NCBI RefSeq assembly: GCF_003590095.1
Contig: NC_039479.1
Coordinates: 2,294,001 to 2,358,000 of the forward strand
Length of the DNA stretch: 64,000 bases
Reading direction: 5' to 3'
DNA from: Trichoplusia ni
Lineage: Eukaryota > Arthropoda > Insecta > Lepidoptera > Noctuidae
Below are positions 29,101-44,100 of the stretch, piece after piece (position 1 is the stretch's first letter; every line of letters begins with the position of its first letter). Below the pieces are notes generated by a model. That model was not told where the DNA came from. It worked only from the letters and a program-made list of their open reading frames with translations, and did not search any database. The position numbers were made by a program, and so were the translations under genes.

Positions 29101-32100
29101 TACGGTAATTTGTGTGTATGTTCGTTACCTCTTCACAACCAAATGGCTAGAATGTTTTCGATGGAATTTGGTACATGGTGGTAGCTGACAGTTTGGATTA
29201 CAATCTAGGCTTAATTTTAACTTTTCTAAAGGCGGGTAATGTTTTGCAGCTATAACCGACACCCAAGCGAGCGAAGCCGCTAGCAACAGCTGGTTTTGAA
29301 TAAATAAGTGTCAAAATTGTCAAATTTTTAAAGCAGTACTAACACAATATTTTTTTTCATCATGTAAATTCTCTCTACTCGCCCGCTCAAACCGTACCTA
29401 TATACATTCATCATAAAAAAACCTCACTAAACTTTCATTACTTAAGCCAGGTCCAATATCAAAACTGTCAATACAACACAACCTGCAAACAGTTAACAGA
29501 TATTTATAGCACTCCTCGTCGCAGCCGTGTCGATATTACAAAGTTTTAATTGCAGCTGTAATCGTTGTATGCGCTGCAATCGATACAAATAAAATATTCA
29601 ACGTGGAGTACAGTGAACGGGCAAACAACGCGGTGGCAGCTTTGGTTAATAAATGAATTGTTTATTTGCGGTCTAAATGTTTGTTAACACTATAGGACGT
29701 GATGTTATAGCTCCTAACCCAGGCTGGTTAGCCTTTGTAAAAGTTTAATGGATACTTTTCGTTTTTCTTTCCACTAGCGTTTTATTGAAGCAAGTGTCCG
29801 TTTAACGTGAATAACCAAAAGAACGGTAGTACGACTGTTGCGTTACAAATTACGAAAACTTTAAAAAAATAATTGTTTAAATAATAGGCGGACTGGCCAC
29901 ACTGAGGAAATTGTCGCCCATCAAATTTATGAATTAGTTATACTGCAACACCGAATCAATATTTTGAAACATTTCAATCTGTCAAGCCGTAACGGTTTAT
30001 GATGTACAGCCTGGTAAGGCGGGAAGATTAACAACCACCGGAATCTTAGTAATAGAGATTAGTTTTTACCCTTTCGATACAGAACCCCAAAGCAGATAAT
30101 ACGAGTACAAAGCGCTTAACAACTTACTTTTAAAGAACATAGTTGTACTTACGAGCCACTTAGCCTGCTATCAAGCACATCGTCATATCATAGTAACATC
30201 AAGTACCATAAACAACCGCATGTGTCGGGAATGGTCCGCCTTAATCTACTCGGTTTGTCCTCTGGCTAAGATACATTGGTCATTCATGTATACTATAGAA
30301 CGGCTTGTAGGCAATGCATGTGGAATTTATTGGTTTGCATACATATGTATGTACTAGCTGTTGCCCGCGACTTCGTTCCCGTGGGTAGAAGATATATGTT
30401 ATGATTTATACCTGCCCTGTTTTTTCACATTTTCCATTGTACCTATCTTCGCTCATATTAGTCGCAGCATGATAGTTTATAGCCTAAAGCCTTCCTCGAT
30501 GAATGGTCTATTCAACACAAAAAGAATTTTTCAATTTGTGCCAGTGGTACCTGAGATTAGCGCGTTCAAACAAACAAACAAACTCTTCAGCTTTATATAT
30601 TAGTATAGAGTATAGATTAGTTTTGGTGGTGAATGGTAACTGCTGGTTATTCGTTTAAAGATAGGTAATATAGTTAAATTGCTACAATCAGTTTTATAGT
30701 TTTAAGTTTAATACAATAAGATTTATTGTTACTGATGATAAAGTTCTAAGCGAATATATATTTTCCTTACCGTAAATTTGTTTTAATTCATTTTCCCACT
30801 ACTGGGCTAATATCTCACCAAAAGCCTGTCACTAATTTCTACCCCGAGCCACTTGAAACCAGCCCACTTACTAAACTATTAAAAAAATCCAAGGTGAAAA
30901 TCTAAAGTATTAAATTCCAAGAAAAATAACTGCGTTAGAGACCATATAAAACCTTTCTTAGCCCGTACTTATGACTCAGATGTCGGCGTCCCATGCGTTC
31001 TATTTTAAGAGATTTGACGCAGTATTTTCACATTTTTATCTTACACACAGCTGTTACTCTCAATAAGACTAGGTCTTATTTTTAAGCTTACTGTCTACAT
31101 TACATGGTTCAATGCACTACAAATCAGAGTGAATCTAGGCAAAATGAAGCTGGGATCTCGTAAATATGACTTTAAATCAATTTACGAGAATATTCCAAAT
31201 CCTATTGATAGATAAATGGTTGAACTCGGATTGCAAAGTTGCAAGGCAATTGATGAGATTGTCTGAGACTGAGAGATCACGCTATTTGCAACGAATTTTA
31301 GAGAAGAGATGGATGAAGCGGGATATACGAGATTTAAGTTGATAGCGTCTTAGAGACCTTTTTGTTGAGACATATTTCCTTTATTTAAAATAAACACTTT
31401 TTTTAATAAAAGCATAAAAACGTTAAAGACTATAAAAAAGAACTGGCAGTGATTTAGGTTCCACACTGAGGAACCCCCTACGATTCGCGCCGTGTCAAGA
31501 AGTACCGCTTTCTGAATCATACCCTTGACCCAAACGCCCAGCAAGACCCTCTCAGATGCTGATCAAGGATCTTGGCTATTAAGCCATTGCCTGTCACGAC
31601 TATCGGGACATTGATTGCCAAGTCAACATCCCACATGTCGAGAACCTCGTAAGCTTGTTTAACAATTAGCTATGTAATTTTGAACGTTTATTGGTGATGG
31701 TTGATAATGTATTAAATTAAAAACGTTGCATAGTAACATTATAAAAAGTAATAATATACTGAAATCCTTGTACCTCACATATGAATATATTTTTATTCAT
31801 AAAAAAGAACGAGGTAAGGAAAATAGTTGAATAATTTTAAAAATTATAATGACTTATTAAACACAAATAATCCACAAATAACAGCAATTGAATATACTTA
31901 TCTCCTTTAAAATCCGAGTCCTGAAAATACTCCGGTTAAGTAAAAAGAAAACAAGAATCAACTGTTCTTATTGGCTCCAGAGTTATAAGAGCCCCGTATA
32001 ACTGCGTAACTCGAGGCAAAGTATTCCTTGACCCAACAATTTATGTTCAGTCACAATTTTATTGCTCTAACTTTGTAAGGATTCTAATTATACAATTTAT

Positions 32101-35100
32101 ACAGAACTAAATAAATTACTGCTGTTGTTAATGAAAGTTGTTAAATAGGTCGGTAGTAGTTTGAGAAGAATCTTAAGAAGTTATCACGGCTTTTTGTCTA
32201 GGTTATGACATTGTTTGGTTTTAAATCAACTTTTTCCTTCACGAACCATTTTATTTGCTGATTGTTTTCCCAAATAATGTTGAGGTCAGCATTCAGCCAT
32301 ATATCAACACTAGTGACTGCCGGTTTGTAGGAATTAGCCTCGAGAGGCTTTGACTACTAGAACTGACTAGACTGGCGATTCTAAACGAGAAACCTATAAA
32401 ACATCAAGACGATTACTAAGGACACACGCTCCAGGGTCCGGAGCTCAACTTGTAGTTCGGACTGTAATTAAACAAGCAAGGGAAATTTAAAGTAAAATCA
32501 AACATATGGCACTCAAACATATTTACTTAGAGATATATATACCCAACTATCTATCCTACACAGACTTTGTCACTATGAATTCTATGTCAAAAACCAACCC
32601 TACCTACGCTACTTTAATACCACGTTTGTCATTAATACCTATTTAGGTTCATCCCACTCGTAAAATAATAGCAATCAAGGAGCTATGAATAGGCAGCTGG
32701 CCTATTGTGAGGTAATCAACACAATTGTTCAGGTCTATTTATTAAACCTCCTACAGACCAGTGAATACAACCTAATTATGAATTCATGAATTAAACACTT
32801 ACTTTCAGTAATATTTATTTTTGTGGAGCTAGACTATTGGTAAAATTATACATTTTTACTAGGTATCAAATTTTGTCGGTTCAGAAGAATATGAGGAGTG
32901 ACCTCCCATTAGACAGGCCTATGTAGAAAGTTTCGGACCCAAACAGAGTCAAATCATGAGTCTGAATGTTTAACTCGCTTATCTTGAATTCGACTTGAGA
33001 AAAATATAATTATGTCAGTTGTGTTTTGTTTTTAGCACAAGATTCCACTCTTCTCATAGCACCTATTAATATAAAACACAATTCCATTTAAAAACAAGAA
33101 AATGATCGTTTCTAGAAAGTTTCTAACTTTAAAAAAATAAATTATATATTTTATTTATCTTCATCTGATCACTTATCTGGATACCTTATATGGAGAATCT
33201 GATTATTTTACCGGTACTTGCAATTGACGCTGGCAAACGGCAGGTGTATAATCTGACCAGTTTTGCTATAAAAAAAAAACATTTATAAGGGCACTGTACG
33301 CATTAAAGTTCGATATCCTTTAAGTACTAATATGGTCCTATTAAAAATATTTTTGCTAAAATTATACTCATGAAAATGATAATGATGGAGAAAATCGTTA
33401 CTTTTTCTAAAAAGGTACATATTAGCCTTATCAAATCGTCAAAATCTCAAATATATTCGTCTCAGAACTTTCTGAATTAAAAGAATGGTAAGTGGCGTGA
33501 CTTACTAAATAATATAAACCTTTTTTCATTTTCAAATAATTTTATTTCATACACATAATACTATCGATGAAATAAAATTATTTGAAAATGAAAAAAGGTT
33601 TATTTTATTTAGTAAGTCACGCCACTTACCAAGGCGATTCGCCGTTAACCATTGAATTGTTACTTGTTAACGGGAACAAACGACATAAAATTTTACAGCA
33701 CTCCACTAAAGCCCGATGATATTATAATAGCAAAATTTAATTAAATTCATGTTACAGGTGCTCTCGACGAAGCTATGATGCAGGCTTTAGAACACGATAG
33801 GATAGATTTCGTCAAACTTCTACTTGAGAATGGGGTGTCGATGCGCAAGTTCCTGACGATACCGCGGCTTGAAGAGCTTTATAACACCAAGAGTGGTCCA
33901 AGTAATACCTTGCGGTATATCCTAAGAGACGTCAGACCACATCTACCGAGAGGCTATGTGTACACTTTGCATGATATTGGACTGGTTATCAACAAGCTTA
34001 TGGGCGGCGCATACAGGTATGTGCGATTTGGTTTAATAAGATGATTTTAAACGTGATCTATTTTGCCACTGACATCTTTAAAAAACGCATTGGCTTTTTT
34101 TCCGAGGAAGAGTAACATTTTTGCAGCTAAAAGCGGGAAAACGGAAAGCCAACTGTCGTATTTAACGCCAGTCAATAAAATAATTGCATTCGATTTACAA
34201 GATTTATTTTTAAAAGAAAGAAAGTGGATTTAAACTTTCAAACTGTTATCGCAACTCAATTGTATCCCTTGTCTGATTCTGAGAGAACTGCAATCGAAAC
34301 TAGATTCAGCTTATAAAGTTTATTCTCATCCTTGTTGGATTACCTCCGCAGTTTAAATTCCTATTTCTTTGAGTTTGTTATGGCAAAAGCAACATTTGCT
34401 GTGATTTTTCGTTTATTTTGTTCTCAGCTTACATTTAATGTGAAGTTATAATATTAACGTAGTATTGCAACGCTTGCGACGCAGTTACAATTAAAGAAAA
34501 CACATTTTTTAAAGTCAAGCGAAGCAGCAAAAATTTGTACTCAAGCTAATTGCATAGACTTGTTAATCACCCACGCGCTTTTGGAAATATTATATTAGCT
34601 TCATGTTTCTTTCAGTATCAAAGAGACTTTTACCGCCCTCAAACAACTTTAATTGTTAAGTTAACGGTGATATTCTTTTAACTTGACGAGTATATTTCGA
34701 CAACTTTTTAAAAAAATACTCTTCCTAACTTTCTCTTTTTAAAGGCACGTGCAAGTGTTATCTATAACCGAAGTAACCCATGGTTAAATTAAACTTTTTA
34801 TTGTACAATCGTACCTTAGATGACAATTTTATATCATAACCAGGTGCTACTACACGCGACGCAAGTTCCGTCCGATCTACGCAAAGGTGATGAACAAGAG
34901 CGTCAACGTACATCGGAACAGTGCCTCCTTCACCAGACACAACGCCGGTGGCCTCTCCCTCATCACTGGGTTCATGCCCGTCACCACTGAAATGGCACTC
35001 TTCGACTATCCTTTTAACGAATTACTTGTAAGTGTGATTGATTTTCCTTGTTACCTTCACTTATATGAGTTTCTCTATTAATACTTCTGACTGATTTTCG

Positions 35101-38100
35101 CCAACGGTGGTTTGTGTCGCAACACATCAACTGTTCTAATACAGTTGCACTGTCTGTTTTCATACTCCGATAGACGCAATCTGACACAGAGCAGATTTGG
35201 TGCCAAAATTATTGCTTTTACAGTGTTTTTGGGTTGAATTTTAATAGCTAAGTCAAAGCTCAATCAAAATCAAAAGTAATTTATTGGAATTATTCTACTA
35301 ACTAGCATAGACTTGAAGGTCAAATTACATTACATTGTGTAGATAGTACCTTCTTAGACTGTTAGTTTTACTTTTTATTTTCGATAACTCACAACCCTAT
35401 TAAAATCAAACTTAACACTACGTTCCTACCACAGATGTGGGCAGTGTTAACAAAACGGCATCAGATGGCATTACTAATGTGGACTCACGGCGAAGAGGCG
35501 TTAGCTAAGTCACTGGTGGCCTGCAAGCTGTACAAGGCGATGGCTCACGAGGCGGCTGAGGACGACATGGAAACCGAGGTCTATGAGGAGCTGAGGCATT
35601 ATGGGAAGGAATTTGAAAACAAAGGTGAGAAAAAGGAGTGGAAAGAGCTTGCATGTGTATGGAAGAAGTATACTTGTGGACTTGCCTATATGGACTAGAA
35701 TAGTTTTTATTTGAGCAAATAATATGGAACTTTTTTTCATCTGAGTTGTGTAAAAAATATCTAAAATTTTATTTATTTAAATTGGTTTAATCCTCTCTTT
35801 CTGAAATCTACAGTCCTGAGGATAATTACTTTTGGTTGTAAAACTTTCACCCCTTGATATTAATATAAACCCCATTTAAGTACACAGTTATATGTTTCGT
35901 TATATGTTCAGTATTTAAAGTCAACTGTATAAAATAATCGATAAAGTTGCCGCATAATCATCAAAGTTTTGATCTCATTTTATTTTATGACCAATTCTAA
36001 TAAAACTTTGAGAAACAGATTGGTCGGTTTTGACGAAACTCATTTCTTTGAGTTCATAAGCTAACCACGCCTCAAATTTGTTAACTTTACAGACAGAGAT
36101 AAGATATATTTGGACAGTAAAATTTATTTGTCTGAGTAAATATTTTATCTTCATTTTCAAAAAATAACTCTCCAAATTATTTTGAGGGATTATTAAATTA
36201 AATGACAAACGTTTAGCCAGTGCACAAGCAAACCAATTATAAACTTAACGGCGTCATAAAACTAGAGACGTGAGGTCTAGACACCTAATATGTTAGGCCG
36301 TAACTCTTAATTAACGACTCTCCTACGGCACTCATTTGGAATTTCATCGCCTTTAGCCTTGGAGCTCCTAGACTACTGCTATCGCCAGGATGACGACCAA
36401 GCCCAGCAACTACTGACTTGTGAACTTCAGAACTGGTCGGGACAGACTTGTCTAAGCTTGGCTGTCGCGGCCAACCATCGAGCTCTCCTCGCACACCCGT
36501 GCTCACAAATCATATTAGCTGACTTATGGATGGGAGGGCTGAGAACAAGGAAAAATACCAACCTAAAGGTAAATGCAATCTGTTTACTTATCCCCTCTTT
36601 TCTTTTAGACGTTCATCTTATTAACGCACAGACTTGTCATTCGCACATACAGAATGCGAAAATAAAGGAGACGTGTTCTCGTAGAGTAGTGAATTGTGAT
36701 AGCATCTTACCGATTTTAGTGTTTCACGAACTCGTCCAATTAGTGGACGACTTGTGATCTGTAGATCTGTCATAAATATAAAACACGTCTCCCTTGTTAG
36801 TAGTGAAGGGCACGATCAGTAGAATTCGATGTTAGATCATAACTTAGACAATAACATACGAGGACCTCGATTGTAAAGATATTTGATGTCTGTGTGTCAA
36901 TGAGTCGCTTTATATATTATAATCATTTGGAAATTCGCATGCTCTCTGTTTATGACGCCGATTTATGCAAGTCCAAACATGATTTTACTTTTAAACTAAT
37001 TTTATTGAAAATGTGTGACAAATAACAGATTAACATTTCGACTCATAGACATGCACACAAGATTTTAATGTTAAAAAATGATATTGCTACCTCACTTGCA
37101 CATAATCGGCGTCGAAACCCCGTTTCAATTAGAAACATAGCATGTACCGCTTAAGTCAAAGTGAGTTAGCATCGACGAGCGTTTCCTTTGCCACATCGGC
37201 TTTGTCGTGGTGTGTCAAGGTAATTCTGAGCCTGCTGTGTCCGCTGTACATTCTCCAACTGGAGTTCAAGTCGAAGGAGGAACTGCAGCTGATGCCGCAG
37301 ACGGAGGAGGAGCATCTCGAGAACGAGAGTATCGAAGATGACAGGAGTACGAAGGACCCCACCGACGCCGAGGTAAGCTTTCGTGTTCTGTTGCTCACCA
37401 TCTTAGCTTCATACCCATTTGGGAGTACCGCCACTATAGCCATTTGTTTTGTCACTTTATATCACAAACATAATACATTGTTTTTCAACAGGATCTCAAA
37501 TTAGTCTCTTTGCGATGATACTAATTTTACCTTCAAAATACAATTCAGAACAATTCAATCCTAGCCGTAAAATAACCATACTTCTATGAAAATTTTAATT
37601 TGGTCTTTTATTTTATGAAAATATATTCAAAGAGAGTAATAAAATCACAGGTGATGGATTTTGTGCTCACATACATTTCATAATCGCCTCTAACAAAGAA
37701 TATTAACTAAAAATGAAATGATTTAATTTCCAATTTCAGTGATTATATTTTATTAGAATAAACTATATGATTGTTGCGTATACGTAGGTTGGAGTTGCGA
37801 AAAGACGCACGCTATCTATCAAGAAGATAATACCGCCCGGACAGCAGAGTAAATCGACGAAGGTAGACGCGCATCCGACCTTAGTACTAGGTCTTCTGTG
37901 ATACGAACACAAATTGCACTAATGTTACACACATTAGTAGAAACAACAACTCTAGATATCGAATAGTTAAAATCACTAAACACGATTGAAGTCAATGCAC
38001 AACTATGTGTTTCAACGAAATAAATATCTACAAACGTTAGCATATATCGCACGATTTTACTTGTACGTGTCTGTTTCATGAGTCCCATTCACTCCACACA

Positions 38101-41100
38101 AAGTACCCAGTATTGTGTTCGTATTACATCAAATGCACACACAAAACGACCTTTCAATTGAACGATTCGTCGATAGCTTGGCGTTGAAGTAGGCTTACGT
38201 GGCGCTCCGTATATTTCAGCTTCTGAACACACTCCTTTACTGTCTTTACGCCCCTCTTTACGGGCCTCGTCATTCGTTTATAGCTCACCTTGAATTTTAC
38301 CACTCCACGTACAAGGCGACCCTCTCTAAAGAAGCTCAATTTACGACGTCTTTCTAATTTACTCAGAGACATCGATATTAAAATTTTAACAAAAATATTT
38401 CGAGAATAATAGAAGAATTTTCTTGCTTTTGTAAACTTCTGCAGCGGTTTTACGACCACCGTAAAATATAATGACGACTCTAATTAAATGTTTTTGCCGA
38501 AGAGAATCCGAGGTGTAGCTAAAACGGAGACATTTTTTCTATTCTTTATATAAATTTGAATCTGCGTCGATGTGGATCGTAGTTAGATTTTATTATTTTC
38601 AATCTTATCTCAATCTGTCGTCTCAGCGCTCCGATGACATTTTCTACGTTTGCTCACTAATCGTTGGTACTTTGAGTTAAACTCAATTATTTACGACTTT
38701 CTTGACTCTTTAATTGAATGATATTGTTAAATGTAGCTTTTGAACCTCAGCTCTACACTTGATGTGATGTCGTGAGCTTTATATGGATAGAGTATGCGTT
38801 ATTAATATAAATATCTGCTTATTGTCATGCTTGCGTCTTGATTCTTGTTCTAACGTACTGTCATCATCGTCGTCATCGCAATGGTCTTGAAGAATGACGC
38901 TGCAAATATTCAGACTTATGCCACTATTAACTGTTATATTCAACTCAAGCTTACTCTGAATGTTCTTTCTTTTACCAAGCCTTGTTCTATTTTTGACTAT
39001 GTGAACATATTGTTGTAACGTTTATACGATTTTGTCTGGACTCAAGCAGGCGTTGATTGGCTCAGGGGCCGAATGCGAAACACGTGTCGATCAGAACGGG
39101 AAGGTTGGTAAAATAGGGTGGGAACCCTCGTACAGAGAGCTACCGGAGCCCCACTCGCCTGAAGACAAGATGATGAGGCCGCTCAGGCTAAAGAAGAAGA
39201 TCTATGAGTTCTTTACTGCGCCAATCACCAAATTCTGGGCCGACTCGGTAAGTGAAAAACAAAACAATAAAACTTCATTCCAAGTACAGTGGATTCGTTT
39301 AATGTTTCCTTTTGTTACAAAACGGCTTCCAATATTTGGAAACGTTCTAATAAACATTTCATACGATTACATATTGCGAATAATACAGTTAGGGAACAAT
39401 GCTCACAACCTTTCCATTGGTAGATTTCATAAAATCATTAGAGGAAAAATTCTGGCGTAATTTGAGCACAATGGAAAAAATAATGATTTTGGCTGCCGTA
39501 ACCCTAATTCGTTTGCTAACCTTCCTTTATGAAACGGGGAAAGAAAAGTAACAAATATTATATCCAATCGTAGTCATTGTTAGAAAATTACCGACCAACT
39601 CCGCATAATAAATTGGAAGATTAAAATTACATCCTCATTGTTATCGTTTGCCCTTTTCTTTAATTTCACTTTTATTTCCTTTGTGAGATTATTATTTACA
39701 CTCGCGGCATTCCACCGTTGTGAAAACACCTATGAATTATTATTCTCTTCTTTAATGGTCTTAATTTGAATTAACCTTTATAAAAATGCTATTGATAAAG
39801 CACCGGTATGCAAAGTAGAATCCAACTCTTCGCGCAAATAACCTTAATTATTCTAATTATCCGAACTTGTATAATTTTACACCATCGAGACTCGTTTAGT
39901 AAATTCCTTTGAAGACTTAAATTCAGACGAAGTACTTCACATGAAGCAAATTCGTAATTGCTCTACAGTTTAGTGAATATTGCATTTAGCTGAAAAGGTA
40001 ACACTAAATTGCAATCCTCTTTACGGCGCTAAATTAAAATTTGACAAGTACTTTGGCATTTGAATATGAAATTCTAGATATTTTATAATTTTACCAACCA
40101 TACATGCAGGTACACATGTATATCAGACAGCTTTGCCATCTAACTTTAATGTAATGGCACACGTAAATTTTTTTAATCATAAATATTCTCAGTTTAATGA
40201 ATTCTTGAACAGCTATAAATAAACATAAGCAGGACACTTCCTTAAGCCAACAAATCTATTCAAATTATCTTCGAATCCCAAAGGAGCATAATCAATACAA
40301 TATTCATGAGGATATTTTGTCATCGTCTGCCCTGAAAGCCAAACGACAAATCAATATTCAATCTTTTTATTTTCACCCTTTCCATCTAACGGAATCATTT
40401 CTGCGTTAACCTAGGTCACCGAGAATCGTGATTGATGTTCTTCTGTTTATTTTTTCAAAATCAATAGAAAAAAGCCAGCGAGCTTTAATACTTCTAGAAT
40501 TTTGGTAAACAGATACCCATTGATTTTAAATAAGGTTTTTTAACTGAGTTGCTGAAGAAGACAATTGTAGTGATCAGAAAATTATTGTGATGGGTAGTTG
40601 AGTTATTGAAAAATGTAGGATTGACTACTATTTTCCTGATAACTGTCATAATTAAATGATGAAACGGTTTACTCATGCTTATTTATCGGGAGTGCCCGAC
40701 TAGTTTCGAACCCAACCGGAGTCCTTAATCCTAAATCAGGTCGACTCCCGACCCCGCTGCGTCAGCTCATGATTAATATATAAATTTATTTACCGATAAA
40801 TACGCGTGAGTAAACCGTTGCATCATTTAATAATGAATCAAGCTCACGATGGCTACTAAAAAAAAACATTTCATTATAATGAGAAAACTTAAATTTTCTT
40901 CGAGTACTCTACACTTTTTAATTTTTTCGTTTCAGATTGCCTACATATTGTTCCTATTGATGTTTACATATACAGTATTAGTCAAGATGGATCCGACGCC
41001 ATCTTGGCCGGAGATTTATTCTATTTGTTATATATTAACGTTCTTATGTGAGAAGATAAGGGAAATCATTACGTCCGAACCTGTTGCTATTAGGTAAGTT

Positions 41101-44100
41101 ATTGGTACTTTGCATTCTCATAATTCTTATCCATTCTTCGTTTAGTCTTTTAAATGGTACAAACGAATTGATTCAATTGGATTTATGAAATGTATGTCAG
41201 CTCGTAACCACGGCCGGTGTAACCTGTCGGACTTAAATCAACGAAAATTCGCGTCATTCTTTTATTATTATCTGATGTACAATTTTTATCCTGTAGGTTT
41301 CCCTCAGTATACCCAGAGTCGTATTAAAATGGCTTAATTAGTAAAATACTATTTAATTATACATTCTAGGCGAAGAATTTCAGTCGGTGAATTTTTTTGA
41401 GTATATTACTGACATGCTCACGAAAAACTACATGTAAGTTTTACTCAACAAGAGCGCATAATGACGCCCAATAATTAACCCCTTTATTTGCGACCACGCA
41501 ACCTCGCGATCAATCATTGAACCAAACGATAGCAATTTGCTATCGTATCCTATTTACAAATTAATGAGGCGCACTAATCTGTTAAAGCTATGCGGGACCA
41601 CATTCCGGTAATTAAATTGCATTTTAATTAAGTCTCGGTCATTTATATACGGGTTGTATAGCTTGAAATCACTTTTAAAGAGCTTCAGTCATAAAATTAA
41701 TGAGCTTATATAACTTAATGAACAAAGTTATACTCCAAATGGTACCTAAATATACAATGCTAAACAACTTTATTCCATAGTATAGTCAACAACAGACGAC
41801 TCGCGCCGTTGTACGCGCACGAAGTACATTATCCCAAAAAAATTATAGCCTTCGATGTTGTTCAGGCTAATTATATACGATTATAACAAGGATAAGATCG
41901 CACAAACCTTGATACTGAAAAAGCTTAGTGGTTGAGGTCACCACGCCAAGCTCACTGTGTGTGACGTGTCGCAGGTTCGATCCCCGCGTGGGACAAGCAT
42001 TTCTGTGATCTGTGAATGCTGTTCTGAGTCGTGAATTTTTGTGAAACCCCTCGCGACACAAGGACTTAAATCCTTACTGCGGGATTCGTTTTAAAAATAC
42101 AATCAGTCATAAAACAATGTCTTTACAGACATAAGTTCAGCGTATGGGCGTGGAATCTATGGAACACGTACGACGCGGGTTTCATAATATTCTTCCTAGT
42201 GGGTCTGACCCTGAGGCTCAGGGCGGTCTCCATGGACGTCGGCAGGGTCATCTACTGCGTCGATATTATATACTGGTACTTAAGGATATTAAATATATTG
42301 GGAGTTAATAAGTACTTAGGTAAGATGTTTCTTATTAAGTAATAATATTATTCTCGTGTTTTATTAATTAGATCGTAAATTAATCTCATAACTGATTTTG
42401 CTGTCTGATATTCTCTTCGTTGCTCGTTGATTTCCAAAGCTTGGAAATTTCCATTTCCAAACGTGTGCCAAATTGGTAATTTTTGCTCTTCTCGGTTCAA
42501 TATGAAAGCGAGTTTTAACCCAACAGTGATATGACATTAATTTAAATTATAAAGTTCTGAAATGATTACTCGATGATCGATAATATTTGCATCATCTTCC
42601 TAAATTCTATTACCATACCAACAGGTCCTCTAGTCACAATGATGGGTAAGATGGTAAAGAACATGATATACTTCGTGGTGCTATTACTGGTGGTGCTAAT
42701 GTCGTTCGGTGTGGCGCGGCAAGCGATCTTGTATCCAGATGAAGAGGCCAGCTGGCATCTTATCAGAGAAGTAAGTCTAAAACTTGAATATACAAAGCCG
42801 ATTTTAGGTACAAAGATTAGTAAAGATAACAAAAGTTTTGAACTTAAAGATGATAGAAATTTTAAATTAAACAAAGTTGAGGTTAAGAAAAGTCCGCAGA
42901 CTCACAGCCCGCAATGGGATTTTGAAAGTAAAACGTAAATAGTTTTTTTATTAAGTTAGATTAAGTATTTAGATCCAATATTTTTTTAAATAAATGATTA
43001 TGAAAGTATCATCAAAACACATATTTATGAATCATACTATTGAATTATACTACTGTGAACCAACCGTACTTTGTATAAGCCATGCCGGAACTCCAAATCC
43101 TTTAATCATAAATTTGCGTGAAACGCAAATAACGGCATTAAAATGTATGTTCAAAATCACATAATACCTTTAATCACGGGTTTCACATACATTTATTAAA
43201 CTAACACCACCATCTACCTGAATTTCCATATGTTTACCAGATCCAAATACTACTAACATTTGCAGGTGTTCTTCCAACCGTACTTCATGCTTTACGGAGA
43301 AGTGTTCGCCGAACAGATGGCGCCCCCTTGCGGCCTGCCCGGCCTCGAGGAGTGCCGAGTGGGCCACTGGGTCCCCCCTGTGGTCATGAGCGTGTACTTG
43401 CTCATAGCCAACATTTTACTAGTCAACCTTCTCATAGCTGTCTTCAATAACATCTTCATTGAAGTCAACGGTGTGTCGCATCAGGTTTGCGGCAAAATCG
43501 TTAATTGTCGTAGCTTCGATGTTGTTTTAGTGCCTGTTGCGAGATTTGATTACGTTACGGTTGGAGATCGAGGATTTATGATTAGTAGACTGTAGATGTT
43601 CACTTCGAACTAGAAAAAAGGGTTTCTTCAATATTTGCTATTACACTAAATATTTTGGGCATCGAAACGATGAAGTAAGACGAAAGACTTTGTTTCAGTA
43701 AATGTTTAAGAAATAATTTCGTAGTACAGAGTGAACTAGTCGACATAGGTGTGATCGTCTATCATCCAGAGTAGTTTAGACATTTGGGTAGTTTTAGTGT
43801 ATGAATAGTATTTAGTTCCGGTATTATAAGTTGGATTAATTTATTTTTATTTTATTCTAACTTACCTATTTAGTTCTACCCATTTTATTTGACCACCATT
43901 TTACTTTGAGCTCCCGTTGTCCGTAGATTTTCTTCCAACCGTACTTCATGTTGTATGGCGAGGTGTTCGCTCCAGAGATCGACCCTAAGTGCGGGAAGAA
44001 CCCCGGAGAGCCCAAGTGTGTGACCGGCAGGTGGATCACGCCGGTCGTTATGACCATATACCTGCTCGTCGCGAACATTTTACTCATAAACCTACTTATT

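Larger units (their letters stand above)
23072..33757. other. TRPM intron (10.7 kb), transposon-rich
   Basis: Holds MITE-like repeats (24113-24229, 27183-27281), a 5'-truncated LINE (25960-26854), RTE-like tails (29105-29300, 30350-30606), another LINE remnant (31440-31620, minus) and a large palindrome (33487-33630). No host gene seen. Confidence 0.75.

Noticed and set aside
37819..38088. Minus-strand open frame of 89 codons
   Set aside because: Overlaps the cassette exon candidate on the other strand and shows no protein-like features.
38154..38459. Minus-strand open frame of 101 codons, basic
   Set aside because: No recognisable domain, no splice or promoter context, and it lies inside a TRPM intron; it looks like a chance frame.
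41920..42000. tRNA gene, suggested by the box A and box B matches
   Set aside because: No acceptor stem or complete cloverleaf, and a related degraded copy exists at 8083; it is a SINE head.
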